Shown here: piece after piece, positions 1 to 6,972 of the stretch
Numbering within the stretch: the first letter of the stretch is position 1
Layout of the letters: the number at the start of each line of letters is the position of its first letter
From: a bacterium
GTDB lineage: Bacteria > Patescibacteriota > Microgenomatia > Levybacterales > UBA12049
DNA length: 8,362 nucleotides
Assembly: GCA_021784535.1 (NCBI GenBank)
Contig: JAJYHW010000075.1
Span: 1 to 8,362 of the forward strand
Direction: 5' to 3'
Program-made: the position numbers and the translations under genes
The notes under the pieces: generated by a model
What the model was told of the DNA's origin: nothing
The model's input: only the letters and a program-made list of their open reading frames with translations
Databases searched by the model: none

Positions 1-123
1 GAACAACCTGTTTTTTAAATCTCGGTGTATGCTGTCTTCGTTGTATCCCCATAACTAAATCTTACCTTAGTTACTGGTCCGAAATCATGGGTACATTATA
101 TAGAGCCTGCAACTCCAACCCCT

Positions 124-897
124 TTGGCTTACATAACCGGTGAAGACATCATGCTTATAAACCCCCAAATGGTTTGCCCATTGGAGTGTGCATTTTGCAT
201 TCGCGTACATACTGATACTAAAGACTTTGGATTAGTAAATTTTAACCCCACTGAAACGGCGGCGTATTTAAGAGAAAAGTATGGTACGGATACTTGGAAT
301 AGATTAAAAATGATAAAAATCATCACTGGTGCGTTTCGAGATTACCCTACATTAAAAGACTATACATCGTCCTTTCTAGGCGAGATGAGAGGTATTACAG
401 GCGGCAAGTTTGACCCAAAAAATAATAGTAATCAAAAAGTACATTTACTTACAAATTTAGTACAAACAAGAAGCGAATTGGAAGAAGTGAAAAACTTAGG
501 TGTCGGTTCATTGGAGCACACTATAGAAATAATTGATGACGAGAGGCGTAGACAATATATGCGTCGAGCAAACCCACACGCTAAAACACCAGGTAAAGGT
601 GAACAAACCTTTGATGAAATGATTGAAGTGGCAGCAAATGCTGTTGAAGTTTTCAGTTCTGACAATTACGGTACTACTGTCGTCTTGGGCATGGATGATG
701 AGCACACGACTTTGCGTGGATACAAAGCCATGTATGACGCAGGTGTCAGGCAATCAACGGGAGGCCTATTCGTACCAAATGCATATGATGAGATACGCCT
801 ACAACAAACTACCTTTGCTCAGACTATGCGACTTAGAAGAGCAGCCGCTAGGTTATTTACCCTCCCTGCCATATTCGCTCCATATACAGAGGATTAG
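124..897 (+). CDS. Radical SAM enzyme, uncharacterised, probably decaying
   Basis: This encodes about 257 residues of a radical S-adenosylmethionine enzyme. Cys18, Cys22 and Cys25 form the CX3CX2C motif that binds the [4Fe-4S] cluster used to cleave SAM. The rest resembles a radical SAM barrel: a GVGSLEHTIEI strand-helix near residue 126, and VVLGMDDEHTTLRGYKAM, which looks like the late-barrel strand and helix. The substrate is unknown. The only in-frame starts near the front are TTG at 124 and ATG at 151, neither with a good ribosome site. The frame is open back to a stop at 52-54 and reads plausibly as protein there, so the 5' end may be broken. At the 3' end, residues PYTED are followed by a stop, while DWQRDVFFTNI continues in another frame to a stop at 930-932, with a 5-bp GATTA duplication at the junction. 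I am confident of the superfamily only. Confidence 0.75.
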   Translation: MAYITGEDIMLINPQMVCPLECAFCIRVHTDTKDFGLVNFNPTETAAYLREKYGTDTWNRLKMIKIITGAFRDYPTLKDYTSSFLGEMRGITGGKFDPKNNSNQKVHLLTNLVQTRSELEEVKNLGVGSLEHTIEIIDDERRRQYMRRANPHAKTPGKGEQTFDEMIEVAANAVEVFSSDNYGTTVVLGMDDEHTTLRGYKAMYDAGVRQSTGGLFVPNAYDEIRLQQTTFAQTMRLRRAAARLFTLPAIFAPYTED

Positions 898-932
898 ATT
901 GGCAGAGAGATGTATTTTTTACTAATATTTAA
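892..932 (+). pseudogene. Frameshifted C-terminal tail of the radical SAM gene
   Basis: Directly past the stop at 895-897, the third frame reads DWQRDVFFTNI and ends at a TAA at 930-932. The junction is GATTAGATTGG, which looks like a tandem copy of GATTA. Removing five bases joins PYTED to WQRDVFFTNI without a stop. I infer that this is the ancestral C-terminus, cut off by a small duplication. The reading is short, and I have no homologue alignment to prove it. Confidence 0.4.
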
Positions 933-977
933 GGTATTATGTAGAGACGGGACGAGAATTTCCGGGCAAGTGGTTAT

Positions 978-1841
978 ATGCCTACCGCCGCGCTCATTAC
1001 AAAACTATTTCATTTCATAGCCACATATGATATAGTTTGCATCAGTCAAATTTCTGCCTCTTACTTTTTAACGATTATGGCATGGCAGAAGCAAACCGAT
1101 ATCGCCCTTTATGATGAAAAAGACTATTACATGCTTTCTCGCTTACGGATGAAATATCGCTCATTTCAATTGGCCTCTGATATGCTAAAAAAGTATCTTT
1201 CCTACACGCATCCTGTCAAACAAAATTATCTGCAAAGAATTAAAAACAATAAAAAATATTTTCTTGACATACCTGAAGGAACAAAAATTGGCTGGATTAT
1301 TGATCATAATATTATGTCCTCTCCTGCAAAAATTATTGCTGAGGTACTACTAACTTTTGTCATGCAACCATATTTAAAGAGTGCCTTACGTTTTTATGCT
1401 AAACAAAATATCCTTCTGTGTCTTACGGATGTTGATTTTAGCTTTAAGATTGTTAAGATTCCGGCAGCCATTATCGGAGCATCAACTGAGAGCGAAGGAG
1501 GAGAGGGGAAACGGACAGATTATGGAATGATTAACAGATTTAAACATATCGGACCGATTCCTTCTCAAGCAACAGATCAGCTTTACAACAAACTCCTTCA
1601 AATATGTCAGTATCAGAGAAAACTGTTTATAAAAGACCAAGCAAAAAAGATACTGCTCTCATCGACTCTTTCCTGTTTGGAAGCAGACGGTACTGATCAT
1701 ACTGCAGAAATACATCATTATAAAATTCCTTCCTATCATAATAAAACGCTCTATTTTACAGGGAGCCATTTTGAAAAATATGCATATACGGCATTGTACA
1801 AACTGTGGAAAGAGAAAGGATTCTCCTATGCATTCTTCTAA
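978..1841 (+). CDS. Hypothetical protein upstream of the coupling ATPase
   Basis: This is a 287-residue protein that I do not recognise. It is basic and rich in Lys, Tyr and Ile. I see no clear signal peptide, nucleotide-binding motif or cysteine cluster. A hydrophobic stretch near residues 115-130 (IIAEVLLTFVMQPYL) may be a buried helix rather than a true membrane span. A flexible Gly/Glu-rich segment (TESEGGEGKR) lies near residues 171-180. No strong ribosome site precedes ATG 978; ATG 1077 is an alternative start giving 254 residues. The gene ends 14 nt inside the next gene, so the two are probably co-transcribed and translationally coupled. That makes a role in the same transfer or replication module likely, but this is inference from position only. 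Confidence 0.6.
   Translation: MPTAALITKLFHFIATYDIVCISQISASYFLTIMAWQKQTDIALYDEKDYYMLSRLRMKYRSFQLASDMLKKYLSYTHPVKQNYLQRIKNNKKYFLDIPEGTKIGWIIDHNIMSSPAKIIAEVLLTFVMQPYLKSALRFYAKQNILLCLTDVDFSFKIVKIPAAIIGASTESEGGEGKRTDYGMINRFKHIGPIPSQATDQLYNKLLQICQYQRKLFIKDQAKKILLSSTLSCLEADGTDHTAEIHHYKIPSYHNKTLYFTGSHFEKYAYTALYKLWKEKGFSYAFF
1816..1830 (+). promoter_or_regulatory. Ribosome binding site that fixes the ATPase start
   Basis: AAGGA at 1816-1820 lies 7 nt before ATG 1828. This favours 1828 over the earlier in-frame TTG at 1771 and ATG at 1780, which have no such site. The site lies inside the last codons of the upstream gene, as expected for coupled translation. Confidence 0.6.
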
Positions 1842-4737
1842 TCCGTCCCCATCTCCTGTCGCATCCTTTGTTCCGCATAACACATATGAAGCACAAGAAC
1901 TGCACATTCTGCAGCAAGTCCAAAGCCAGACACTCTATTCTGGTCTTGCTTTTTCCCTTCCCATTCCGATCTCCCGGCAACTTGCACTCTATCATTTTTT
2001 AAATTCATTACCGATCCAAAAGGTATCTCCCACGGAATTAACGCTTATTATCGCGTTAGGCCCGTTTGCTATTATTTTTTTACTCATTATTTTTTTCTAT
2101 TTGGTAAGATTTATGATTACCCATATCATTCCAGCAATAATTAGGATATTTTTCCGGAAAAGGCAACAAAACCATGTCTTTCTTGAACTTACTTTTCCCC
2201 ACGATACCAGTAAATCTTCCTATGCTACAGAGCAGTTATACAAGTTAATTCACACAGTAAGTACCATGCACCGGGGGTTTTTACAACCCGCGAATATATT
2301 TTCACTGGAAATTGTCTCAACGCATGATGAAGGGATTCGATATATAATTGCAGTACCACCAGCAGAAGTATCCGTTTTCCAAAAAACGCTTTTATCGTAT
2401 CTGCCTGGCCTTACCATAAAAAAAATTCCTGATTATTTATTCAACAATCCTCTTTTTACCAAAACGCATAAAAAGAATCAAACAGAGCAGGTGCTAAAAA
2501 CAACCAAATCAGTCGGTGTCTTGGAATTTAAGCTTTCCAAAGACTTTACCCTCCCTCTTATCGACCAAAAAAAATTGGGAGTCCATGATTCAATCTCTTT
2601 TTTAACAGGGAATATGGCCAAACCAAAATCAGGAGAAATTATAGCGTTTCAAATAGTGCTTAGTACAACGCTCAGTGATACCGTCAAGCGGCGTATCCAA
2701 AAAATAAAACACACAATCTATCAGGGAAAACAGCTATCACCGGTTCTTAATAAAGGGTTTCTGGAAGGAATGCTTCCTTCTCCTTTATATATATTACTCA
2801 GTCCGCTGGTATGGGTTATCATATTTCTAATCCGCCTTGTCATTCATATTCCTTTTCTGCTTCTTGACCCAAAAGGTCCCGAGTCAAAAAACTATTTCGG
2901 GGGAGCGTCTAAAATCCCGCTTGAAATTCGTTTCAATCCTTATGAACAGGAATTAACAAACGTTGTCAAAGAAAAACTTTCCGGTAATCTGTTTGCAACG
3001 TCAATCAGGTGTTTTATTCTTGCTATTAGTCAGGATGCCTTTGATACCAGACGAACTGGTCTTATCTCATCTTTTGGGCAATATGCAACCGAATATCAAT
3101 CGTTAATCCCAAGAGAAATTACCTGGCTGCCCTTCTTTTCAACCAGAGCAATCAATAAGCGGATTGCTGATTTTACAAAACGCAGCTTAGCAAACAATAC
3201 AACTATCCTTTCATCATCAGAGCTTTCAGATCTATATCATTTTCCCAATATGGATATTACCAGTATTGAAGGACTTGCAAAAAACAAGAGTCATGACCTT
3301 CCTCCCCCTGTTTCTATAAAACGGGATGCAAATGATCTTGATATAACCGTCGGAAAAAATATTTTTGGAGGAGAAGTTACCCCTGTAGGACTTTCCAAAA
3401 AAGATAGACGAAAACATACCTATATTACCGGCAAAACCGGCATGGGAAAATCAACAATCATTAAAGGCATGGCACTGCAGGACATTCAAAATAATAAGGG
3501 AATAGCAGTTATCGATCCGCACGGAGATATGGTTGAGCATCTGTTATCTCTTATTCCTGCTCATCGGATAAAAGACGTGGTTTATCTCAATCCCTTTGAT
3601 AAAGCATATCCAGTAGGACTCAATATTCTTAGTCCCGGAATCGCGTATGCAGACAAAGAAGAAGAACAACTAAGAATTGCAGGAATTGTGATGGCAATAT
3701 TTATGAAGATCACCCCTGAAAAGAACTGGGGACAACGAATGGAGCATATTTTAAGAAATGCCGTACTTACCGCATTACAAATTCCTGCAAATACTCCTGA
3801 CACGCCATACATATCGTTATATACCATCCAAAAACTTTTAATAGATACGCCGTATCGGAAAAATATAATGGGGAGCATTTCTGATCCTATCCTCAAACAA
3901 TTCTGGGAAAAAGAATATATACTCTATACAAAAAACAAGCTGGGAGATATTATCTCACCATTAACAAACAAGATCGGTGAATTTATTACCGATCCGCTGT
4001 CACGCTCGATTCTTCTTCAGAAACACTCAACGATCAACATTGCAGAGCTTATGGATCAGGAGAAAATAGTACTGGTCAATCTTTCCAAAGGAAATTTAGG
4101 AGAAGAGAGAAGCGCGTTTTTTGGAACCGTTATTATTTCACTCATTCAGTTGGCAACCTATGCAAGAGCACAAATTCCGGAAAATAAAAGACGTGATTTT
4201 TTTGTCTACATTGACGAATTTCAAAATTTTGCAACAGAACATTTTACCGAGCTTTTTTCTGAATCAAGAAAATACAGGGTGTTTTTTACGCCATCGCACC
4301 AAAATATTGCTCAGATTGCTGACCCAAAGGTATTAAAAATCATTACCGGCAATAGCGGAAACTATATTACTCTTAAAGGAAGTCCTGATGATGAAAAAGC
4401 ACTTTTGCCAATTTTTTCACCTGAACTTAAGGAGGGACAGATCATAAACCTGCCGCCTCATCATTTTTTTATGAAGGTCACAAACGAAGAATCAGAAGAC
4501 GGGTTTTCAGGCATTACCATACCAATTGACCAAAAGGGGCACGATACGATAAAAGACGAAATAATTGCATACTCAAGAACACATTATGCAACCACCCGCG
4601 CTGAGGTAAATAAGCAACTGGAACTACTCCTTTCTATAACACCTGCTCCCATCAAAAAAAGAATAACCAATTTGAAATCCCCAAAGCAAATCAGAGGAAA
4701 AAAGGGAGTGAAAGAAAAGAAAAAACAGCTCCTGTAA
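1828..4737 (+). CDS. VirD4/TraG-like type IV coupling ATPase (membrane-anchored)
   Basis: This 969-residue membrane-anchored ATPase is probably of the type IV secretion coupling family, which feeds DNA or protein substrates to a translocation channel. The first membrane segment is at about residues 72-95 (IIALGPFAIIFLLIIFFYL). A second hydrophobic segment is at about 319-346. The nucleotide-binding domain begins late: Walker A GKTGMGKST at 535-543, then VIDPHGD at 561-567, then Walker B VYIDEFQNF at 793-801. SHQNIAQI follows, in the position where these hexameric motors carry a sensor-like motif. The C-terminus is a Lys/Arg-rich tail. Classical VirD4 proteins are about 600-700 residues with Walker A near residue 150, so the roughly 530-residue N-terminal part is unusual; from memory, long forms like this occur in Patescibacteria. 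The gene overlaps the preceding one by 14 nt. A HerA/DUF87-type DNA-pumping ATPase is the main alternative. The ATPase assignment is firm; the conjugative role is inferred. Confidence 0.85.
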   Translation: MHSSNPSPSPVASFVPHNTYEAQELHILQQVQSQTLYSGLAFSLPIPISRQLALYHFLNSLPIQKVSPTELTLIIALGPFAIIFLLIIFFYLVRFMITHIIPAIIRIFFRKRQQNHVFLELTFPHDTSKSSYATEQLYKLIHTVSTMHRGFLQPANIFSLEIVSTHDEGIRYIIAVPPAEVSVFQKTLLSYLPGLTIKKIPDYLFNNPLFTKTHKKNQTEQVLKTTKSVGVLEFKLSKDFTLPLIDQKKLGVHDSISFLTGNMAKPKSGEIIAFQIVLSTTLSDTVKRRIQKIKHTIYQGKQLSPVLNKGFLEGMLPSPLYILLSPLVWVIIFLIRLVIHIPFLLLDPKGPESKNYFGGASKIPLEIRFNPYEQELTNVVKEKLSGNLFATSIRCFILAISQDAFDTRRTGLISSFGQYATEYQSLIPREITWLPFFSTRAINKRIADFTKRSLANNTTILSSSELSDLYHFPNMDITSIEGLAKNKSHDLPPPVSIKRDANDLDITVGKNIFGGEVTPVGLSKKDRRKHTYITGKTGMGKSTIIKGMALQDIQNNKGIAVIDPHGDMVEHLLSLIPAHRIKDVVYLNPFDKAYPVGLNILSPGIAYADKEEEQLRIAGIVMAIFMKITPEKNWGQRMEHILRNAVLTALQIPANTPDTPYISLYTIQKLLIDTPYRKNIMGSISDPILKQFWEKEYILYTKNKLGDIISPLTNKIGEFITDPLSRSILLQKHSTINIAELMDQEKIVLVNLSKGNLGEERSAFFGTVIISLIQLATYARAQIPENKRRDFFVYIDEFQNFATEHFTELFSESRKYRVFFTPSHQNIAQIADPKVLKIITGNSGNYITLKGSPDDEKALLPIFSPELKEGQIINLPPHHFFMKVTNEESEDGFSGITIPIDQKGHDTIKDEIIAYSRTHYATTRAEVNKQLELLLSITPAPIKKRITNLKSPKQIRGKKGVKEKKKQLL

Positions 4738-4771
4738 TTGTCGTTAATGCTGTCGTCGACGTTAACGACAA
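4738..4771. repeat. Perfect 10-bp inverted repeat abutting the ATPase stop codon
   Basis: TTGTCGTTAA at 4738-4747 is repeated exactly in inverse as TTAACGACAA at 4762-4771. The 14-nt centre can pair further (T-G, G-C, T-G and G-C around one mismatch), giving an almost continuous stem with a four-base loop. It begins on the base after the stop codon. An A-run follows it instead of a T-run, so it is not a canonical intrinsic terminator on the + strand. It may be a terminator lacking a U-tract, an mRNA 3'-end stabiliser or a protein-binding site. The rest of the gap to 4905 holds only two AAAGAGATAA copies, at 4866-4875 and 4889-4898, the second just before the next start. Confidence 0.6.
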
Positions 4772-4905
4772 AAATATAGGATAATTGAGGCTGATTTTAT
4801 CTAATTTTGTGACACCTACCTTTAATAAATACGGAGTATCTATTGATACAGGATGGGCATGGCATAAAGAGATAACACCTATTCAATAAAAGAGATAATA
4901 ATAAC

Positions 4906-5694
4906 ATGCAACAGAAACAATTATCACAAAAACAACAGGAAATACTAACCCTCATACCCCGCTTCAGATTCCTTACCAGAATACATATACAATCCTTTCT
5001 CAAACACAAAGACGAAGCACGAATCAACAAATGGCTCAAATACCTTATCCAAAATCAATACGTACTAAGACGCTATGATAACGCAATAATCGGAAAAAAC
5101 AGGAGTCCGGCAATCTTTTATTTAGGAAACGGTGGTGTTGGATTTGTTAATACATTTGGGATGTATGATAACACTTTTATCCATAAACTATACTTTGATA
5201 AAAAGCGCTCTGTTACATTTATTGAGCATTGCCTCATGATAGCAACGATTTGTTGCGCATTAGATAACCAACAAAGTGACATAAAATCATATGAGTATGC
5301 AACAGCAAGTGACATTTCAGATCTTCAAAATCCCTTTCATTTCCTCAGGAATTCAGAACTATCGGTAGATCTTGTATTTAGTAAAAAAGAAAGAGGGAAA
5401 AGAAAAAAATGGTATTTTCTTACGTATTTTGATCAGACATTACCGCGTTACCGGTTACGAAATCGTATCCGAAAATTCAAAGAGTTTTATTTTTCATCGG
5501 CATGGGAGAATACTATTGATCAGAAATTTCCCACGGTATTATTATTGTTTGAAACAAAAGAACGCATGATTTATGCCAAGCGATATACGAAATACTTGTT
5601 TGAAGATGAAGAGACGCCCGCAGATCTCTCGTTTAACTTCGCAACTGCGCAGGATGCAAAAAAAGATGGAGTAACCGGTGCAATTTGGGAATAA
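4906..5694 (+). CDS. Replication-relaxation-like winged-helix protein
   Basis: This 262-residue protein resembles the replication-relaxation (Replic_Relax) family, found on plasmids and conjugative elements and thought to act in plasmid replication or DNA relaxation. Residues 8-57 look like a winged helix: QQEILTLIPRFRFLTRIHIQ, then a recognition-helix-like segment (EARINKWLKYLIQ), then a wing ending in RRYD. SPAIFYLGNGGVGFV (67-81) is the typical strand after the wing. The second half has an ELSVDLVF strand with Asp155, a basic loop, WYFLTYFD (169-176) and an Arg-rich helix (RYRLRNRIRKFKEFYF) followed by a tryptophan. This layout fits the nuclease-like C-terminal half of the family, although I do not see a full catalytic triad. 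A weak AAGAGA lies about 10 nt before the ATG. The gene follows the coupling ATPase on the same strand. The family call is from memory of its pattern and the biochemical function is not established. Confidence 0.7.
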   Translation: MQQKQLSQKQQEILTLIPRFRFLTRIHIQSFLKHKDEARINKWLKYLIQNQYVLRRYDNAIIGKNRSPAIFYLGNGGVGFVNTFGMYDNTFIHKLYFDKKRSVTFIEHCLMIATICCALDNQQSDIKSYEYATASDISDLQNPFHFLRNSELSVDLVFSKKERGKRKKWYFLTYFDQTLPRYRLRNRIRKFKEFYFSSAWENTIDQKFPTVLLLFETKERMIYAKRYTKYLFEDEETPADLSFNFATAQDAKKDGVTGAIWE

Positions 5695-5715
5695 TCCTCA
5701 CATTAATTCTGTACT

Positions 5716-6084
5716 ATGGTATACTGTAAGCAGTTCTTAGAGATTACCTATATACCTTGGAAACTACATTTATACATTACTCCTAGTGGCCAGCCAGTCG
5801 TCAGTAAATTTATTCATGAATTGCAAAACCCGACACGCGCTAAAGTATCACGATTGCTTGACCTACTGGAAACGTATGGAACCGATCTGAGTATGCCTCA
5901 TGCGAAGGCGTTAGGTGACGGCCTCATTGAACTGCGTGTTCGTGGTAAACAAGAAGTGAGAATATTTTATGCGTTTGCTTCTAGACGCAACATCTATCTA
6001 CTGCACGGTTTTATTAAGAAAACCCAAACAACCCCTCAAAGAGAGCTGGCTATCGCACGACAACGCAAGGCAGAGATTGAATAA
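5716..6084 (+). CDS. higB: HigB/RelE-superfamily (Gp49-like) toxin
   Basis: This is a 122-residue toxin of the phage Gp49-like/HigB branch of the RelE superfamily. Such toxins cleave mRNA at the ribosome when their antitoxin is lost. The family pattern is clear: YITPSG (20-25), VVSKFIHEL (28-36), KALGDGLIELRVRGKQEVRIFYAF (64-87) and IYLLHGFIKKTQTTP (93-107). Arg74, Arg82 and the KKTQ turn sit where the family has its conserved basic residues. The antitoxin gene follows 82 nt downstream on the same strand, the toxin-first order typical of higBA. The start is doubtful. ATG 5716 is the only normal start after the in-frame stop at 5704-5706, it has no ribosome site, and the first 14 or so residues are extra compared with the usual family N-terminus. 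A TATACT hexamer at 5720-5725 lies inside this extra part. Confidence 0.85.
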   Translation: MVYCKQFLEITYIPWKLHLYITPSGQPVVSKFIHELQNPTRAKVSRLLDLLETYGTDLSMPHAKALGDGLIELRVRGKQEVRIFYAFASRRNIYLLHGFIKKTQTTPQRELAIARQRKAEIE

Positions 6085-6095
6085 ATATACATTTT

Positions 6096-6113
6096 AAGAT
6101 ATAAAATTATCTT
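6096..6113. promoter_or_regulatory. Palindromic operator 1, overlapping the -35
   Basis: AAGATA at 6096-6101 and TATCTT at 6108-6113 form a perfect 6-bp inverted repeat with a 6-nt centre. Its right end covers the first two bases of the -35 box. Together with the second palindrome it looks like a binding site for the dimeric antitoxin or the toxin-antitoxin complex, as is usual in these operons. Binding is inferred. Confidence 0.5.
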
Positions 6114-6141
6114 GACATTAATATATCTTTTGAGATATAAT
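6112..6141 (+). promoter_or_regulatory. Sigma-70 promoter of the antitoxin gene
   Basis: TTGACA at 6112-6117 and TATAAT at 6136-6141 are both perfect consensus hexamers, 18 bp apart. The start point would fall near 6148, about 20 nt before the antitoxin ATG, with AGGAG at about 6153-6157 as ribosome site. The promoter lies between toxin and antitoxin, so it can supply antitoxin without toxin. Confidence 0.8.
6122..6139. promoter_or_regulatory. Palindromic operator 2, between -35 and -10
   Basis: TATATCT at 6122-6128 and AGATATA at 6133-6139 form a perfect 7-bp inverted repeat around TTTG. The right arm covers four bases of the -10 box, so a bound repressor would block RNA polymerase. It shares the AGATA core with operator 1, and the two centres are 26 bp apart. 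Confidence 0.55.
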
Positions 6142-6166
6142 CTATAACAGAATAGGAGAAGCAACT

Positions 6167-6451
6167 ATGAAGACACAATCTTGGAAAGAACTCAAAAAAG
6201 CAATGTTGCAAGACCCCGATTTTAAGCGGGAATATGATGCTCTGGAACCTGAATTTCGGATTTCCAGCGAGCTTATACAAGCCCGCCTCGATAAGAAATT
6301 GACCCAACAACAGGTAGCTGATAAGGCTGGTATGACGCAAAATATGATTGCTAAACTTGAAAGTGGTACAACCAACTCCAGTATTGCTACTATTAGCCGC
6401 GTTGCCGGTATACTTGGCAAAGAACTGAAACTTGTAGCTGTAAACCGTTAA
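6167..6451 (+). CDS. higA: HigA-like XRE-family antitoxin
   Basis: This is a 94-residue antitoxin and DNA-binding repressor. Residues 35-87 form a lambda-Cro/XRE helix-turn-helix: ELIQARLDKKLTQQQVADKAG, then the recognition helix MTQNMIAKLESG (56-67), then the closing helices TISRVAGILGKELKLV. The N-terminal 30 residues, rich in charged side chains (WKELKKAMLQDPDFKREYDAL), probably form the helices that wrap the toxin. AGGAG lies about 9 nt before the ATG. It should neutralise the adjacent toxin by direct binding and repress its own promoter through the two palindromes just upstream; that role is inferred from family and layout. The gene ends 30 nt before a hairpin that separates it from the convergent gene. 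Confidence 0.88.
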   Translation: MKTQSWKELKKAMLQDPDFKREYDALEPEFRISSELIQARLDKKLTQQQVADKAGMTQNMIAKLESGTTNSSIATISRVAGILGKELKLVAVNR

Positions 6452-6481
6452 CTCCACAACTTCCCAGCAGTATATATTATT

Positions 6482-6518
6482 TGGAGAGTGAAATACGCTC
6501 GTTGTATCCCACTCTCCA
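6482..6518. terminator. Hairpin terminator between convergent genes
   Basis: TGGAGAGTG at 6482-6490 pairs with CACTCTCCA at 6510-6518. A 2x2 internal loop follows, then a second stem, ATAC 6493-6496 with GTAT 6504-6507, and a 7-nt loop. It lies between the ends of the + strand antitoxin gene and the - strand zinc-ribbon gene, where a bidirectional terminator is expected. The downstream sequence is T-rich on the + strand (TTATTTATTTTG) and ATA-rich on the - strand, but neither side has an uninterrupted U-run, so termination efficiency is uncertain. Confidence 0.5.
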
Positions 6519-6531
6519 CCTGATCCATTAT

Positions 6532-6966
6532 TTATTTTGTATACCCCATGAGGTCTGTGAATATTTTCTCGATGACATCATCCAGTGAAATAGCCTGTCC
6601 GGTTGTTGTACGACCCCACCACGTACCGTAGCCGTTATCTATGACAGGCTCTCCCTCAAGGAGTAGTTTTTTCCCAAGCCAGGGAGATACCAGCCACCAT
6701 TCAAAAATCTCCTGCGGCATTTGGTTTGCCTCAAAACAAGACTCACATTCACCAGTTTCGCTATCAAGGCAGCTGAATGCAATTTGACACTCAGCGCATG
6801 TATTGACAGATGGTAACTGTCCATCAAACTCCCGATAAAGATTATATACGTCATCAACCGTAAATATTTGCTGCTTAAAAACTTCTTCAATAAGTCCAGT
6901 TTGACAAGCGTAAATCTCTCTAAATACAAAACTATCAATTTGCTGTTCTGTTGTTTGTTCATTCAT
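6532..6966 (-). CDS. Zinc-ribbon-like protein of unknown function
   Basis: This is a 144-residue acidic protein that I do not recognise. Residues 57-77 hold CAEC and CESC pairs 13 residues apart (Cys57, Cys60, Cys74, Cys77), a likely zinc ribbon, with one extra Cys66. After it comes a compact Trp-rich module: FEWWLVSPWLGKKLL (88-102), GEPVI, then TWWGRTTTGQAI (115-126), and a final amphipathic helix (LDDVIEKIFTDLM). The front half is helical and Gln-rich. The size and style suit a phage- or plasmid-borne accessory protein, but no function can be assigned. The start is well fixed: GGAGGTGA lies 6 nt before the ATG. The gene is divergent from the methyltransferase gene and convergent with the antitoxin gene. 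Its leader can fold so that this ribosome site is paired. Confidence 0.75.
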   Translation of the reverse strand: MNEQTTEQQIDSFVFREIYACQTGLIEEVFKQQIFTVDDVYNLYREFDGQLPSVNTCAECQIAFSCLDSETGECESCFEANQMPQEIFEWWLVSPWLGKKLLLEGEPVIDNGYGTWWGRTTTGQAISLDDVIEKIFTDLMGYTK

Positions 6967-6972
6967 TTTTTG

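Noticed and set aside
623..925. 100-codon frame-2 reading frame inside the radical SAM gene
   Set aside because: It is a shadow of the radical SAM coding sequence and has no protein-like pattern of its own.
898..977. Possible promoter (TATTAT at 935-940) or small RNA before the 287-aa gene
   Set aside because: No matching -35 box was found, and the CGG/CCG pairing around GACGAGAATTT is only three base pairs.
1771..1827. TTG or ATG starts adding 16-19 residues to the coupling ATPase
   Set aside because: No ribosome site precedes them, whereas AAGGA is well placed before ATG 1828.
38..6510. 12-mer TCGTTGTATCCC present at 38-49 and again at 6499-6510
   Set aside because: One or two shared 12-mers are expected by chance in a window of this size, and the flanks do not match.
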